The notes beneath the pieces were generated by a model. The model did not search any database, was not told where the DNA came from, and saw only the letters and a program-made list of their open reading frames with translations. DNA of 64,000 nucleotides, from contig NZ_ML133523.1 in NCBI RefSeq assembly GCF_003985145.1, positions 62,001 through 126,000 of the forward strand, in the 5' to 3' direction. Of this stretch, positions 1 to 9,476 are shown piece by piece (within the stretch, counting starts at the first letter, position 1; each line of letters opens with the position of its first letter). The position numbers and the translations under genes are program-made. The DNA comes from Rhizobium anhuiense (GTDB lineage: Bacteria; Pseudomonadota; Alphaproteobacteria; Rhizobiales; Rhizobiaceae).

Positions 1-390
1 AACAGTGCGCCTGATGAGCGCTGGGATGGCATGGCTGCGGGGACGGCGATCGGCCACCTGCATCTGCAGGTCGGCGACATCCCGCAGGCCGACGCCTTCT
101 ACCACGACGTTCTCGGCCTCAAGCTGATGGCGCGTTATCCCGGCGCGAGCTTCTTTGCGACCGGCGGCTACCATCACCATCTCGCCGCCAATATCTGGAA
201 CAGCCGCGGTGCCACTGCGCGCGCCGGCAACATGACCGGGCTTTCGGACTACAAGGTCCGCTTCAATGACAAGGCGACGCTGGATGCGGCAGTCTCCAAG
301 CTCGATGCACTGGAGATCAAGAGCGAGAAGCGCGACGGCGGCGTATTCCTCAAGGATCCCTGGGGCATCGGCCTGACGCTTTCGGCATAA
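1..390 (+). CDS. VOC family (glyoxalase/dioxygenase-like) protein, 5' end cut by window
   Basis: The frame is already open at base 1 (it reads NSAPDERWDG before the first Met at 31), so this is the C-terminal part of a longer gene. The visible 129 codons carry one VOC betaalphabetabetabeta module: GHLHLQVGDIPQADAFYHDV near the start and DPWGIGLTL at the end, as in two-domain CatE-like extradiol dioxygenase relatives. Family members bind a divalent metal through His/Glu side chains; the His of GHLHLQ and the GGYHHH stretch are candidates. The substrate cannot be told. Met31 is probably internal, because the preceding residues look like normal interdomain sequence. Confidence 0.8.
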   Translation, partial: NSAPDERWDGMAAGTAIGHLHLQVGDIPQADAFYHDVLGLKLMARYPGASFFATGGYHHHLAANIWNSRGATARAGNMTGLSDYKVRFNDKATLDAAVSKLDALEIKSEKRDGGVFLKDPWGIGLTLSA

Positions 391-542
391 TTTCCAGGTC
401 GCGTCGGGTCAGCCATAACGGTTGAAGAGGCTTGCGCCATGGAGCAATGCCGTCGACTCAAAGACATGCGGCATGCAGCGTATCGGATGGTCAGTCCCGT
501 CACGGAACCGGAACCCTGTCAGCGCGTTTCCGTGAGGAAGCA

Positions 543-1736
543 ATGGGGCTTCGGGGACCTCACCGCATGGGCATCGCCAATGGCATCCGCAAACAAGCAA
601 AGAAGATCGCAATCGGCGAACGCCACACCAGCGCCTGGGCACAGTCGCTGAAGGAAGCCGCGGAAGAACTGCCGCCGCCGCCGCCGCTGCACCGTCTGGA
701 AAAGGACGGGCTCGATGTCACCATGGCCTGGGCGATCATCGGCATCTTCGGCATTCTCTTCCTTGCCGCCGTCTACCTGATGTCGCTCATCCTCATTCCG
801 ATCACGCTCGCCGTCGTCGTCGGCATGATCCTCGGCATGGCGGCGGAAAAGCTCAGCAAGATGGGCGTGCCGCGGCTTGCCAACGCCTTCATGCTGTCGA
901 GCGGCGTGGCGCTGGTGATCTTCCTGCTTATCAACTCGCTCGCCGACCCGCTGATGACGTTTGCCAATGAAGGCCCGGCCTTCGCCGAGCGAACCATCAA
1001 CCGCGTCATGCCTTATCTCGAGCGCATCAGATGGCTGCATATTACGCCAGCGACATTCGAAAGCGGGTCGATGTCGATCGGTGCACTGCTCGAAAACACT
1101 GGCAACGTGCTGCATGTGGTGACGAGCAGCCTGACGCCGGCGCTGGTGCAGGGGATGATATTCTTTGCGGCGCTGCTGTTCTTCCTCGCTGGTCGGGTCA
1201 ACCTACGCAAAACGATCATCATGACCTTCCGCACCCGCACGCAACGGCTGGCAGCCATCCGCGTCATCAACGCTGTCGAGCAGGTGCTCGGCTTCTATTT
1301 CGCGACGGCCTCGCTGATCTATGTCGGGCTCGGCGTCGTCATGACCGTTATCGCCTATGCCGGCGGGCTGTCTGCCCCGGTGCTCTGGGGCTTCTTCGCC
1401 TTCCTCTCGAGCTTCATCCCTTACCTTGGCATCACGCTGATGACGCTTGCCGTCGCGGTCGCCGGCATCCTCACCCATGATGGCTTTCTCATCGGCCTGA
1501 TGCCGGCCGCGGCCTTCTTCACGGTGCATCTCCTCATGGAGAACCTGATCTTTCCCGCAGTGATGGGGCGGCGGTTGGAAATCAATCCCTTCGTCGTTTT
1601 TCTCGCCATCCTGTTCTGGACATGGATGTGGGGTGCCGTCGGCGCCATGCTGGCGCTGCCGCTGTCGCTGATCGTCATGACTGTTATCGACGAACTGCTG
1701 ATCGAGGAAAAACCGCAGCCGCAATTGCCGAAATGA
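543..1736 (+). CDS. AI-2E family transporter (PerM-like permease)
   Basis: Predicted 397-residue inner-membrane protein with a hydrophilic N-terminus containing a run of prolines (PPPPPP), a double hydrophobic segment (AWAIIGIFGILFLAAVYL, then LILIPITLAVVVGMILG), a central soluble part, and a C-terminal block of four to five membrane segments. The PYLGITL and GRRLEINPFVVFLAI stretches are hallmark regions of the AI-2E/PerM exporter family. Family members include TqsA and Na+/H+ antiporter-like proteins, so the substrate is open. ATG 543 is chosen because GAGGAAG sits 5 bases upstream; the frame is open back to TTG 432 but that extension looks non-coding. It is 18 bp from the next gene on the same strand, so co-transcription is likely. 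Confidence 0.85.
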   Translation: MGLRGPHRMGIANGIRKQAKKIAIGERHTSAWAQSLKEAAEELPPPPPLHRLEKDGLDVTMAWAIIGIFGILFLAAVYLMSLILIPITLAVVVGMILGMAAEKLSKMGVPRLANAFMLSSGVALVIFLLINSLADPLMTFANEGPAFAERTINRVMPYLERIRWLHITPATFESGSMSIGALLENTGNVLHVVTSSLTPALVQGMIFFAALLFFLAGRVNLRKTIIMTFRTRTQRLAAIRVINAVEQVLGFYFATASLIYVGLGVVMTVIAYAGGLSAPVLWGFFAFLSSFIPYLGITLMTLAVAVAGILTHDGFLIGLMPAAAFFTVHLLMENLIFPAVMGRRLEINPFVVFLAILFWTWMWGAVGAMLALPLSLIVMTVIDELLIEEKPQPQLPK

Positions 1737-1754
1737 TCAACCGGGGGGACGTTC

Positions 1755-3047
1755 GTGGCAGCTGATCTCGATCTTGCCGAATCCGATCACGACCAGATGG
1801 TCAGCGGCCGTTCTCTCTGGGGGAAAAGCGGCATACGACCGGAATGGCGGCCGATCGCGCAGAGCTTTTCCACCGACGTCGCGGTGATCGGCGGCGGCAT
1901 CACCGGCGCATTGGTTGCCGAACATCTGACGGCGCGCGGTTTTTCCGTTGTTGTCATCGACCGGGAGCAGCCCGGTTTCGGCAGCACCGCGGCGAGCACG
2001 GCGATGCTGCAATGGGAAATCGACAGCACGCTCACCGAGCTCGAGGATTATTATGGCTTCGAGCGCGCGGCCGGCATCTACCGCCGCAGCGGTGCCGCGG
2101 TGGCCGGCCTTTCCAAGCTGATCGCCACCAATGGGATTGCCTGCGGCTTCCGGCCGCGCAACACGCTCTATCTCGCCGCCAATCAGGAAGGCGCACGCAA
2201 TCTCCTGGAGGAGCGCCAGCTTCGCCGCCGGGCCGGCCTGCCCGGCGTCTATCTCGAACATCCCGATCTCTTCACCCAATTCGAACTCGACCGGGATGGC
2301 GCGATCTATTCGCCGGGCTCGGCGGAATGCGATCCGTTGCTTCTCACCTGGGCGCTGCTGGAGATGGCGATACGGCGCGGCGCGCGGCTGGTCAACGCTT
2401 CCGTGACGGCACTTCACAGCGAAGGCGATCACGTCACGATGGAGACGGATGGAGGCCATCTGATCGAGACGCGGCATGTCGTGCTGGCGACCGGCTATTC
2501 GATGCCGGGCCTCGACATGCCGAAGCTGCATCGGTCGAGTTCGAGCTGGGCGCTCGCCACCGTGCCGCAGGACCCGGCACATTTCTGGCGCGACAGGGCG
2601 CTGATCTGGGAGGACAGCCACCCCTATCTCTACATGCGGACGACCGCGGACAATCGCATCGTCGCCGGCGGCGAGGATGACGAGACGATCGACGCGCAGA
2701 CGCGCGACCGCAAGCTGCCGGCCAAGATCACGGCGATCCGGGAGAAGATGAAGCGGCTGTGGCCGAAGGCGGATACGCGGGTGGAACACGCCTGGAGCGG
2801 CACCTTCGGTGAGACGGTCGACGGCCTGCCGCTGATCGGCCCGGTGCCGGAGACGCCGCATGTGTTCGCCGCCTATGGCTACGGCGGCAACGGCATCACC
2901 TTTTCCTATCTCGCCGCGCAGATGATCGGCGCCATGCTGGCCGGCATGCAGCGCGACTGGTTCGAGGATTTCGCGCTCGACAGGGACGGACCGGGTTTGC
3001 GCCGTTTTGGAGAGGATGTGGTGCGGGTGGGCAAGGAGCTGAGGTAA
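1755..3047 (+). CDS. FAD-dependent oxidoreductase (DAO/glycine oxidase fold)
   Basis: 430 residues. A dinucleotide-binding motif (VIGGGITGALVAEHL) lies at about residue 39, followed by an acidic strand end (VVIDRE). A C-terminal GYGGNGITFS motif closes the FAD site, as in D-amino acid/glycine/sarcosine oxidases (DAO family). It should oxidise an amine or amino acid in the cytoplasm. There is no C-terminal Rieske domain, unlike some rhizobial relatives of this type. The GTG start at 1755 is preceded by a G-rich Shine-Dalgarno (GGGGGGAC). It probably forms an operon with the AI-2E-type permease 18 bp upstream. Substrate unknown. Confidence 0.85.
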   Translation: MAADLDLAESDHDQMVSGRSLWGKSGIRPEWRPIAQSFSTDVAVIGGGITGALVAEHLTARGFSVVVIDREQPGFGSTAASTAMLQWEIDSTLTELEDYYGFERAAGIYRRSGAAVAGLSKLIATNGIACGFRPRNTLYLAANQEGARNLLEERQLRRRAGLPGVYLEHPDLFTQFELDRDGAIYSPGSAECDPLLLTWALLEMAIRRGARLVNASVTALHSEGDHVTMETDGGHLIETRHVVLATGYSMPGLDMPKLHRSSSSWALATVPQDPAHFWRDRALIWEDSHPYLYMRTTADNRIVAGGEDDETIDAQTRDRKLPAKITAIREKMKRLWPKADTRVEHAWSGTFGETVDGLPLIGPVPETPHVFAAYGYGGNGITFSYLAAQMIGAMLAGMQRDWFEDFALDRDGPGLRRFGEDVVRVGKELR

Positions 3048-3105
3048 GGTCTCATATTGACTGTCGTGGCGTGGGCGCCCCCCTGGCATACCTTCAGCCG
3101 CAAAA

Positions 3106-3918
3106 TCACTCCGTCGTCTTGTCGTCGCCGGTGTCCTCGACGTCCTCGAGGCGGACGAACTCGGTCCCCTTGGCCTTCAGATCGACCAACGCCTTGGCCA
3201 CCCCCTCGCCGGCCGCATGGGTCGGCTGGTTGACGTGGGAGATGACGACATCGCCATCCCTGGCCGAAGCGATGCGCTTTTCGGTGATCGCGGCTCCCAG
3301 CAGCGAGCCGCCGTCGCCGTTCACCGAATAACCGGCAATGCGATAACCCATGGCGCGGATCTCGCCGATGGCGGAAAGATCGTATTTGGCGGTCGAGCCG
3401 CGGAACCAGTGCGGCGCCGGAATGCCGGCCGCGACCATGGCGGCAGCGCCGCCTTCAACTTCCTGCCGCACCGCCTGCGGTGATCCGGCGGAAGCGATGC
3501 CATAGATCAGCGTCGGCGTGTCGACGGCCGGAATATGGTTCTCGCCATGGTTTTCGAGTTCGAAGAGATCGGGATTCTGCAGGAACACGGCGACGGCAGC
3601 GGGATTGCGCTTCAGCCAGCGGGCGGTGACGAAGATCGTCGCCGGGATGCGTTCCCGCACCAGCGTCGACAGGATGCGCTCGTCCGCCTGGCCCATGCAG
3701 GCATCAAAGGTCAGCGCAATGCGGGCGTGGCCGGCAAGATTGGAGCGGGCGATATGCAGATGCGGCTCGACGAGCTTTGGCGCCGGCGCCTTCGGGGCCG
3801 GGCTGATTACGGCCGAGGCCGGTCCAACGGCGGCAGGCAGCGTTGGCGGCACTTCATCCGCCAATGCCGCGGACATGTTGGCCAGTAGGAACGCCGAAGC
3901 GAGCAGGATGCGGTTCAT
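3106..3918 (-). CDS. secreted polysaccharide deacetylase (NodB homology domain)
   Basis: 270 residues with a signal peptide (hydrophobic core LLASAFLLANMSAALA, cleavage near residue 20) and a Pro/Ala-rich spacer, then a NodB domain. Motif 1 is LTFDACMG (catalytic Asp pair region) and motif 2 is NHGENHIP, which supplies the two metal-binding His. Family enzymes remove N- or O-acetyl groups from chitin, peptidoglycan or exopolysaccharide using a metal ion. The export signal points to a periplasmic or extracellular substrate. It lies about 100 bp downstream of the DUF930 gene on the same strand, so shared transcription is possible. Confidence 0.85.
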   Translation of the reverse strand: MNRILLASAFLLANMSAALADEVPPTLPAAVGPASAVISPAPKAPAPKLVEPHLHIARSNLAGHARIALTFDACMGQADERILSTLVRERIPATIFVTARWLKRNPAAVAVFLQNPDLFELENHGENHIPAVDTPTLIYGIASAGSPQAVRQEVEGGAAAMVAAGIPAPHWFRGSTAKYDLSAIGEIRAMGYRIAGYSVNGDGGSLLGAAITEKRIASARDGDVVISHVNQPTHAAGEGVAKALVDLKAKGTEFVRLEDVEDTGDDKTTE

Positions 3919-4020
3919 ATTGTGGATTTCTACGATTCGATCCGGCAGTTCTAACGGTTGGGTTTGCCCGGCGCCATGTGGCCGGATGTCACCGCACCCG
4001 TTTGGGCGGACGGAGCCGCA

Positions 4021-4410
4021 TCAATCGTAAAGATAATACTTGTCCCACTTCTCGCGCGGCACCTTCTCGCCGATCTCGTAGTTGAGCTCGCGCACGTTGA
4101 TATGCTGCGGACCGGTGATGCAATTGTAGGAGAGATGATACCAGTCGCCCTTGCTGCGGAAGACCGCGCCCGGCGCCTGCAGCGAATTGTCGCCGGGGAT
4201 CGGGTCCTTGAACGTATAGGCGATGACCTTGTCGGGCTTGAAGCCGGTGCTGTCCTTGTTGATGCGGCTCATCGCCTCGGTGTCGCAGCTCTGTTCCAGC
4301 CGGGTCGAGGGATCGAGTTTTTCCAGCTGCTTCTTGATGGCGGGATCGACGGCGAAGGCGGGGGCAGCAAGGCTTGCGAGGGATACAAACAGGAGCAGAC
4401 GTTTCGGCAT
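4021..4410 (-). CDS. DUF930 domain protein, exported
   Basis: 129 residues with a clear signal peptide (LLLFVSLASLAAPAFA, cleavage about residue 20). The mature part holds two Cys (SCDTEAMSRI and YNCITGPQ), which could pair in the periplasm. The sequence DPSTRLEQSCDTEAMSRI and the ending REKWDKYYLYD fit the DUF930 family, which is largely confined to Rhizobiales and has no known function. The gene is divergent from oligopeptidase B, with about 250 bp between the start codons. Confidence 0.8.
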   Translation of the reverse strand: MPKRLLLFVSLASLAAPAFAVDPAIKKQLEKLDPSTRLEQSCDTEAMSRINKDSTGFKPDKVIAYTFKDPIPGDNSLQAPGAVFRSKGDWYHLSYNCITGPQHINVRELNYEIGEKVPREKWDKYYLYD

Positions 4411-4663
4411 TGTGGAGAAAATCCCTTACTGTTGTCCATTCTTCACCCTGCCACCGACGGCTTGCCGGAGGCTTGGCACGTGCAAATTTCGCGCAACGAG
4501 AGCGGACTTTCTTAAATATTGTGGTGACATCAAGGCAAGGCGGGCAGAGCGCCCTCCTTGCCTGTGGAAGGGCACCTCGACCCTTGGCGCATCCTTGCCG
4601 CTTGATCCGGGGCCGGTGCGCCTCTATCTCTTGCCAACCCGACATTCCCACCGGAGCCATTCC

Positions 4664-6772
4664 TTGTCCGTTTTCAAAAGTCTGCCGACACCGCCTGCCG
4701 CACCGAAGAAGCCGATCTCCGATATGCGCCACGGCATTACCCGCACGGACGATTATGCCTGGCTGCGCGCCGACAACTGGCAGGCGATGTTCAAGGATCC
4801 GTCGATCCTCGACCCTGATATCCGCCGGCATCTGGAAGCCGAAAACGCCTATATGAACGCAGCGATGGAAGACACCAAGCCGCTGCAGAAGGTGTTGTTT
4901 TCCGAAATGCGCGGCCGCATCAAGGAGGACGACAGCTCGGTGCCGATGAAGGACGGCGCCTATGCCTACGGCACCTTTTATGTCACCGGCGGCGAACAGC
5001 CGCGCTATTTCCGCATCGCCCGCGACGGCAATGTCGCCGACGAGACGATCCGCACCGTGCTGCTCGACGGCGACAAGGAGGCCGCCGGCAAGGCCTATTT
5101 CCGCCTCGCCGGTCTCGACCATACGAGCGACCACAGCCGCGGCATCTGGGGCTATGACGACAAGGGCTCGGAATTCTTCACGCTGCAGGTCCGCGATCTC
5201 TCAACCGGCGAGGACCTTGCCGACCGGATCGAGAATACCGGCGGCGGCGGCGTCTGGGCGCCCGACGGCAAGAGCTTCTTCTATTCGGCGCTGGACGAGA
5301 ACCACCGGCCGTCGAAGGTATTCCACCACATTCTCGGCCAGCCGCAGTCGGAAGACCGGCTGGTCTATGAAGAGCCGGATGCCGGCTTCTTCATGGGCGT
5401 CGGCGGCTCGCTGCTCGACGATTTCATCTATGTCGATATTCACGACCACGAGACCAGCGAATACCGGCTGCTGTCGACCAAGGACCTGACCGCCGAGCCG
5501 AAGCTTGTGGCGGCGCGCGAGGAAGGCATCGAATATTCGCTGACCGAGGGCGGCGACGTCTTCTACATCCTGACCAATGACGGCGGCGCCAAGGATTTCA
5601 AGATCATGGAAGCGCCGGTTGATAAGCCGGGCAAGGAAAACTGGCGCGAAGTGGTGCCGCACAAGCCCGGCACGCTTGTTATCAGCCACATGGCCTATGC
5701 CCGCCATCTCCTCTGGCTGGAGCGCAAGGACGGGCTGCCGCAGATCATGATCCGCGACCGGGCGACCGGCGAGGAGCATGCGATCGCCTTTGCCGAGGAA
5801 GCCTATTCGCTGGGGCTGCAGGGTGCAGCCGAATACGACACGGATATCATCCGCTTCTCCTATTCCTCGATGACGACACCGTCGCAGCTCTACGACTACA
5901 ACATGGTGACGCGCGAACGCACGCTGTTGAAGACGCAGGAGGTGCCGTCCGGCCACAATCCCGACGACTACATCACCCGCCGCGTCTTCGCCCCGGCCTG
6001 GGATGGCGAGAAGGTGCCGGTCACCCTGCTCTATCGCCGGGATACCCCCCTCGACGGCACGGCACCCTGCCTTCTCTACGGCTACGGCGCCTACGGCATC
6101 ACCATTCCGGCCGGCTTCAACACCAATTGCTTGTCGCTCGCCGACCGCGGCTTCGTCTATGCCATCGCCCATATCCGCGGCGGCAAGGACAAGGGGTTTG
6201 CCTGGTACGAAGACGGCAAGATGGACAAGAAGACGAATACCTTCAAGGACTTCGTCGCCGCGGCCGATTATCTGAATCAACAGAAGTTCACCTCTTACGC
6301 GAAGATCATCGCCGAGGGCGGATCGGCCGGCGGCATGCTGATGGGCGCGGTTGCCAATATGGCGCCGGAGAAGTTCGCCGGCATCATTGCCGCCGTTCCC
6401 TTCGTCGACGTGCTCAACACCATGCTGGACGATACGCTGCCGCTCACCCCGCCCGAGTGGCCGGAATGGGGCAACCCGATCGACAGCAAGGAAGAATACG
6501 AGCAGATCGCCTCCTACTCGCCCTATGACAATGTCGGTGCGAAAGCCTACCCGCCGGTTCTGGCGCTCGGCGGCCTGACGGACCCGCGCGTCACCTATTG
6601 GGAGCCGGCCAAATGGGTGGCGAAGCTGCGCGATAAGACGACCGGCGACGCGCCGATCCTGCTCAAGACGAATATGGACGCCGGCCATGGCGGCGCTTCG
6701 GGCCGCTTCCAGCGGCTGGAAGAGATCGCCTTCGAGTATGCGTTTGCGATCAAGGTTGCGGGGAAGATGTAA
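4664..6772 (+). CDS. ptrB: S9 family serine peptidase, oligopeptidase B
   Basis: 702 residues, the usual size for oligopeptidase B. The N-terminal two thirds are a beta-propeller. The C-terminal alpha/beta hydrolase domain carries the nucleophile motif GGSAGGMLMG (Ser in GGSAGG), and DAGHGG provides the catalytic His. The RGGKDKGFAWYEDGKM block is typical of the prolyl oligopeptidase clan. The enzyme cleaves short peptides after basic residues in the cytoplasm. The TTG start at 4664 is preferred because GGAG lies 7 bases upstream; ATG 4724 would cut into the conserved N-terminus. The open frame extends to 4223 but that part overlaps the promoter and the antisense DUF930 gene. Confidence 0.9.
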   Translation: MSVFKSLPTPPAAPKKPISDMRHGITRTDDYAWLRADNWQAMFKDPSILDPDIRRHLEAENAYMNAAMEDTKPLQKVLFSEMRGRIKEDDSSVPMKDGAYAYGTFYVTGGEQPRYFRIARDGNVADETIRTVLLDGDKEAAGKAYFRLAGLDHTSDHSRGIWGYDDKGSEFFTLQVRDLSTGEDLADRIENTGGGGVWAPDGKSFFYSALDENHRPSKVFHHILGQPQSEDRLVYEEPDAGFFMGVGGSLLDDFIYVDIHDHETSEYRLLSTKDLTAEPKLVAAREEGIEYSLTEGGDVFYILTNDGGAKDFKIMEAPVDKPGKENWREVVPHKPGTLVISHMAYARHLLWLERKDGLPQIMIRDRATGEEHAIAFAEEAYSLGLQGAAEYDTDIIRFSYSSMTTPSQLYDYNMVTRERTLLKTQEVPSGHNPDDYITRRVFAPAWDGEKVPVTLLYRRDTPLDGTAPCLLYGYGAYGITIPAGFNTNCLSLADRGFVYAIAHIRGGKDKGFAWYEDGKMDKKTNTFKDFVAAADYLNQQKFTSYAKIIAEGGSAGGMLMGAVANMAPEKFAGIIAAVPFVDVLNTMLDDTLPLTPPEWPEWGNPIDSKEEYEQIASYSPYDNVGAKAYPPVLALGGLTDPRVTYWEPAKWVAKLRDKTTGDAPILLKTNMDAGHGGASGRFQRLEEIAFEYAFAIKVAGKM

Positions 6773-6810
6773 GGGTTGGGTGGGGCGTCACAGAGGCCAG
6801 GGAGAGAGAA

Positions 6811-7335
6811 ATGCCCGTCTATGTCGCCCTACTCCGCGCCGTCAATGTCGGCGGCACCAGCTCTCTGCCGATGGCCGAGCTGAAGGCAGTCTGCGAAGGC
6901 CTCGGCTTTACCGAGGTGAAGACCTACATCCAGAGCGGCAACGTGCTTTTCCGCTCGGACGAGGCGGAAAAGACGGTGGAGGAGCGGCTCGACGAAGCGC
7001 TCGGCAAAAAGATGGGCAAGCGGCCAGGGGTGATGGTGCGCAGCCGCAAAGAACTCGACAAGATCGCTGCCGACGCCCCCTTTCCCGAGGCCAAGCCGAA
7101 CTTCCTGCTCGTCCACTTCCTGCCCGAAAAGGCGCCCGGTGATGCGCTGGAAAAGATGGTGGCGCCCGATGGCGAGGAGGCCAAGCTCGCCGGCCGGGAA
7201 ATCTATGTGCATTATCCCAATGGATCCGGCCGCTCGAAGCTGAAACTGTCGGCGCTGAAGCCCGCAACCTCGCGCAATCTCAACACCGTGCGCAAGCTCG
7301 CCGAATTGGCAGCGGCGCTGGAAGGTAAGGACTGA
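6811..7335 (+). CDS. DUF1697 family protein
   Basis: 174 residues. The N-terminus (MPVYVALLRAVNVGG) and the following VKTYIQSGNVLF are signature stretches of the DUF1697 family, an all-soluble family found singly in many bacteria with no proven role. The start is supported by AGGGAGAGAG just upstream. It is 38 bp after ptrB on the same strand and may be read through from it. There is no signal peptide or membrane segment. Confidence 0.85.
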   Translation: MPVYVALLRAVNVGGTSSLPMAELKAVCEGLGFTEVKTYIQSGNVLFRSDEAEKTVEERLDEALGKKMGKRPGVMVRSRKELDKIAADAPFPEAKPNFLLVHFLPEKAPGDALEKMVAPDGEEAKLAGREIYVHYPNGSGRSKLKLSALKPATSRNLNTVRKLAELAAALEGKD

Positions 7336-7349
7336 GGGGCCTCAAAAAG

Positions 7350-8018
7350 TCAGTGCGGTTCTGCGCTTCCAAGAAAAGTTGAATCGCCCGACGCCCTCGG
7401 CATTTCCACCACCGGCAGAAAGAGCATCTTCACGAAGGTGCGCAGCATCAGCACCTGTTCGGCCAGCGTGTTCGGCTCCTTCAGCGTCTTCGACAGGACG
7501 ATCCCGCCTTCCAGGACGGAGGACACCATGTCGGCGAGCTGGTCGACATTGACGGGTTCGCGCGGCGGATAGATGGCCATGATCTCCCGCAGCATGCGGC
7601 CGAAACGGCGCCGCCATGCAAGCACCGCATTCCGGTTGGTCTCCTGTATCTCGCGGTCGAACAACCGCTCGTAGTAGCAGACGGTCGCCACGAGGCAGCC
7701 GGGATGGCCGTTCGGCAGGTCGGAGAGCAGTTCGGACAGCAGTTTGAGACCGAGCAGGAAGGATTGCAGCGGATCGTCGACCAGATCGCGCGCGCGGCTG
7801 AAGATCTCATCGTAGATGCGCTCGTCATTTTCGATGTAGCGGTTGAGCAGCGCCTTGGCGAGCTCGTTCTTGTCCCGGAAATGATAGAAGAAGCCGCTCT
7901 TGGTGATGCCGGTCTCGGCGATCAGCTCCTCGATGGAGGTGCCGCCGAAACCCTTCTGCAAGACCGCCGCTTCGGCCACATCGAGGAGGCGGGTCCGCGT
8001 TTCCTCGCCCTTTCGCAT
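7350..8018 (-). CDS. TetR/AcrR family transcriptional regulator
   Basis: 222 residues. The N-terminal TetR HTH is clear (TRTRLLDVAEAAVLQKGF...SIEELIAETGITKSGFFYHFRDKNEL). The C-terminal ligand domain contains a HPGCLVATVCYYE segment, resembling the YcdC/NemR-like C-terminal group. It is divergent from the homocysteine methyltransferase gene at 8248. A GTACC-GGC-GGTAC palindrome lies 23-35 bases upstream of its start (8041-8053) and is a candidate autoregulatory operator. The ligand is unknown. Confidence 0.88.
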   Translation of the reverse strand: MRKGEETRTRLLDVAEAAVLQKGFGGTSIEELIAETGITKSGFFYHFRDKNELAKALLNRYIENDERIYDEIFSRARDLVDDPLQSFLLGLKLLSELLSDLPNGHPGCLVATVCYYERLFDREIQETNRNAVLAWRRRFGRMLREIMAIYPPREPVNVDQLADMVSSVLEGGIVLSKTLKEPNTLAEQVLMLRTFVKMLFLPVVEMPRASGDSTFLGSAEPH

Positions 8019-8040
8019 GTCCCCTCCTGCCCTGGCTCCT

Positions 8041-8053
8041 GTACCGGCGGTAC
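8041..8053. promoter_or_regulatory. candidate TetR operator
   Basis: Inverted repeat GTACC-GGC-GGTAC between the divergent TetR gene (start 8018) and the methyltransferase gene (start 8248). Short dyads of this kind close to a TetR start are commonly self-operators. The assignment is by position and symmetry only. Confidence 0.4.
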
Positions 8054-8247
8054 GGTTTTCAGCGCCGCATATTCAGATCTGCCATCGCCCCGGCAGCATC
8101 GAGTGAAGCAAGCAATTGATATCCATCGGCAAAAACCAAAACCGCCTGGAGTATACCTCAAGTCGCCTAGTTTGACAGCCGAATAAGCGTCAGAACATCA
8201 TTGATCGACAGCAGCCGTTTCTGGCGCTGTGAGGGAGAGACTTCACA

Positions 8248-9195
8248 ATGGTAAAGTACAGAAACGGTTTGCCGCAACTCAAAGGCGGCACCTTCATTAC
8301 CGATGGCGGCATGGAAACGACGTTGATCTTTCACGAAGGGATCGAACTTCCGCATTTTGCCGCCTTCATATTGCTGGCTTCCGAAGAGGGGCGGCAGCGC
8401 ATGCGGAATTACTATCGCCGCTACCTCGATATCGCACGGCGCCACGGCACAGGCTTCGTGCTCGACACTGCCACATGGCGGGCCAATCCGGACTGGGGGC
8501 AGAAGCTCGGCTATACCAGCGAAGCCTTGAAGGCGGTCAACGAGGAGGCCGTCGACCTGCTCGTCGGCTTGCGCAGCGCCTATGAGCGGCCGGAGCAGCA
8601 GATCGTCATCAGCGGCGCGATCGGCCCGCGCGGTGACGGTTATAAGGCGGGCATCATGGATGCGGCCGAGGCGGAGGACTACCACGCCTTCCAGATCGCG
8701 GCTTTCGCCGGCACGGAGGCCGATATGGTCAGCGCTTTTACGCTGACCAATATCGACGAGGCGATCGGCGTGGCGCGGGCGGCACAGGCGCTCGGCATGC
8801 CTTCGGCCATCTCCTTCACGCTGGAGACGGATGGCCGGCTGGTGACGGGCCGCAGCATTCAGGACGCCATCGAGACGACGGATGCGGCCACCGGCGGGGC
8901 GCCGGCCTATTACATGATCAACTGCGCGCATCCGACGCATTTCGAAGCCGCGCTCGATCCCGAAAGCGCCTGGGTGAAGCGCATTTCCGGCATCCGCGCC
9001 AATGCCTCGACCATGAGCCACGAGCAGCTGGACAATAGCGAGACGCTGGATGCCGGCGATCCCGCAGATCTCGGCCGCCGCTACCGCAAACTGCTCGGCC
9101 GCATGCCCGCGGTGCGCGTGCTCGGCGGCTGCTGCGGCACCGACCACCGCCATGTTGCAGCGATCTGCGAGGCATGCCTGCCGCAGGCGGCGTGA
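8248..9195 (+). CDS. homocysteine S-methyltransferase family protein
   Basis: 315 residues forming one Hcy-binding domain. It starts GGTFITDGGMETTLIF, and the zinc ligands are visible as Cys in MINCAHP and the Cys pair in LGGCCGTDHRH. Such enzymes move a methyl group from S-methylmethionine or a similar donor to homocysteine to form methionine, in the cytoplasm. Cobalamin and folate domains are absent, so this is the MmuM/YagD type rather than MetH. AGGGAGAG precedes the ATG. The small gene at 9217 follows after 21 bp. Confidence 0.87.
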   Translation: MVKYRNGLPQLKGGTFITDGGMETTLIFHEGIELPHFAAFILLASEEGRQRMRNYYRRYLDIARRHGTGFVLDTATWRANPDWGQKLGYTSEALKAVNEEAVDLLVGLRSAYERPEQQIVISGAIGPRGDGYKAGIMDAAEAEDYHAFQIAAFAGTEADMVSAFTLTNIDEAIGVARAAQALGMPSAISFTLETDGRLVTGRSIQDAIETTDAATGGAPAYYMINCAHPTHFEAALDPESAWVKRISGIRANASTMSHEQLDNSETLDAGDPADLGRRYRKLLGRMPAVRVLGGCCGTDHRHVAAICEACLPQAA

Positions 9196-9216
9196 CGACC
9201 TGAGAGGGAGGAGAGA

Positions 9217-9459
9217 ATGACGATTGGATGGACGATGATGGGAGTGGTGACACGGGAGCACGGCTGGCACGATCTGTGGCTTGCGATCACGGGACGGCAC
9301 AGGCGCCCCGAGCCTGAGGCGGCCGTGGAGGTGGCGCTGCGCGATAGCGATCTCGCCTTCGGCGGCTTCGACGGCCAGGTGACCTATGGGCTTGAGGCGG
9401 ACTGGCGCGAGGGCCGGTCCTCGCGACGCAGGCGGCTGCGGGCGCCGGTCGGCTTCTGA
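9217..9459 (+). CDS. small hypothetical protein
   Basis: 80 residues, not recognised. The ATG has a very strong Shine-Dalgarno (GAGGGAGGAGAG) and follows the methyltransferase by 21 bp, which supports it as the second gene of that transcript. The protein has a Trp-rich start (GWTMM...GWHDLW), a mid acidic part and an Arg-rich end (SSRRRRLRAPVGF). It has no signal peptide or membrane helix. It might instead be a fortuitous frame; codon use looks like its neighbours. Confidence 0.5.
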   Translation: MTIGWTMMGVVTREHGWHDLWLAITGRHRRPEPEAAVEVALRDSDLAFGGFDGQVTYGLEADWREGRSSRRRRLRAPVGF

Positions 9460-9476
9460 CGAAGGGAAAGCCGGCG

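Noticed and set aside
5201..6688. 495-codon frame opposite oligopeptidase B
   Set aside because: Antisense shadow; composition typical of the reverse of GC-rich coding DNA and no protein features.
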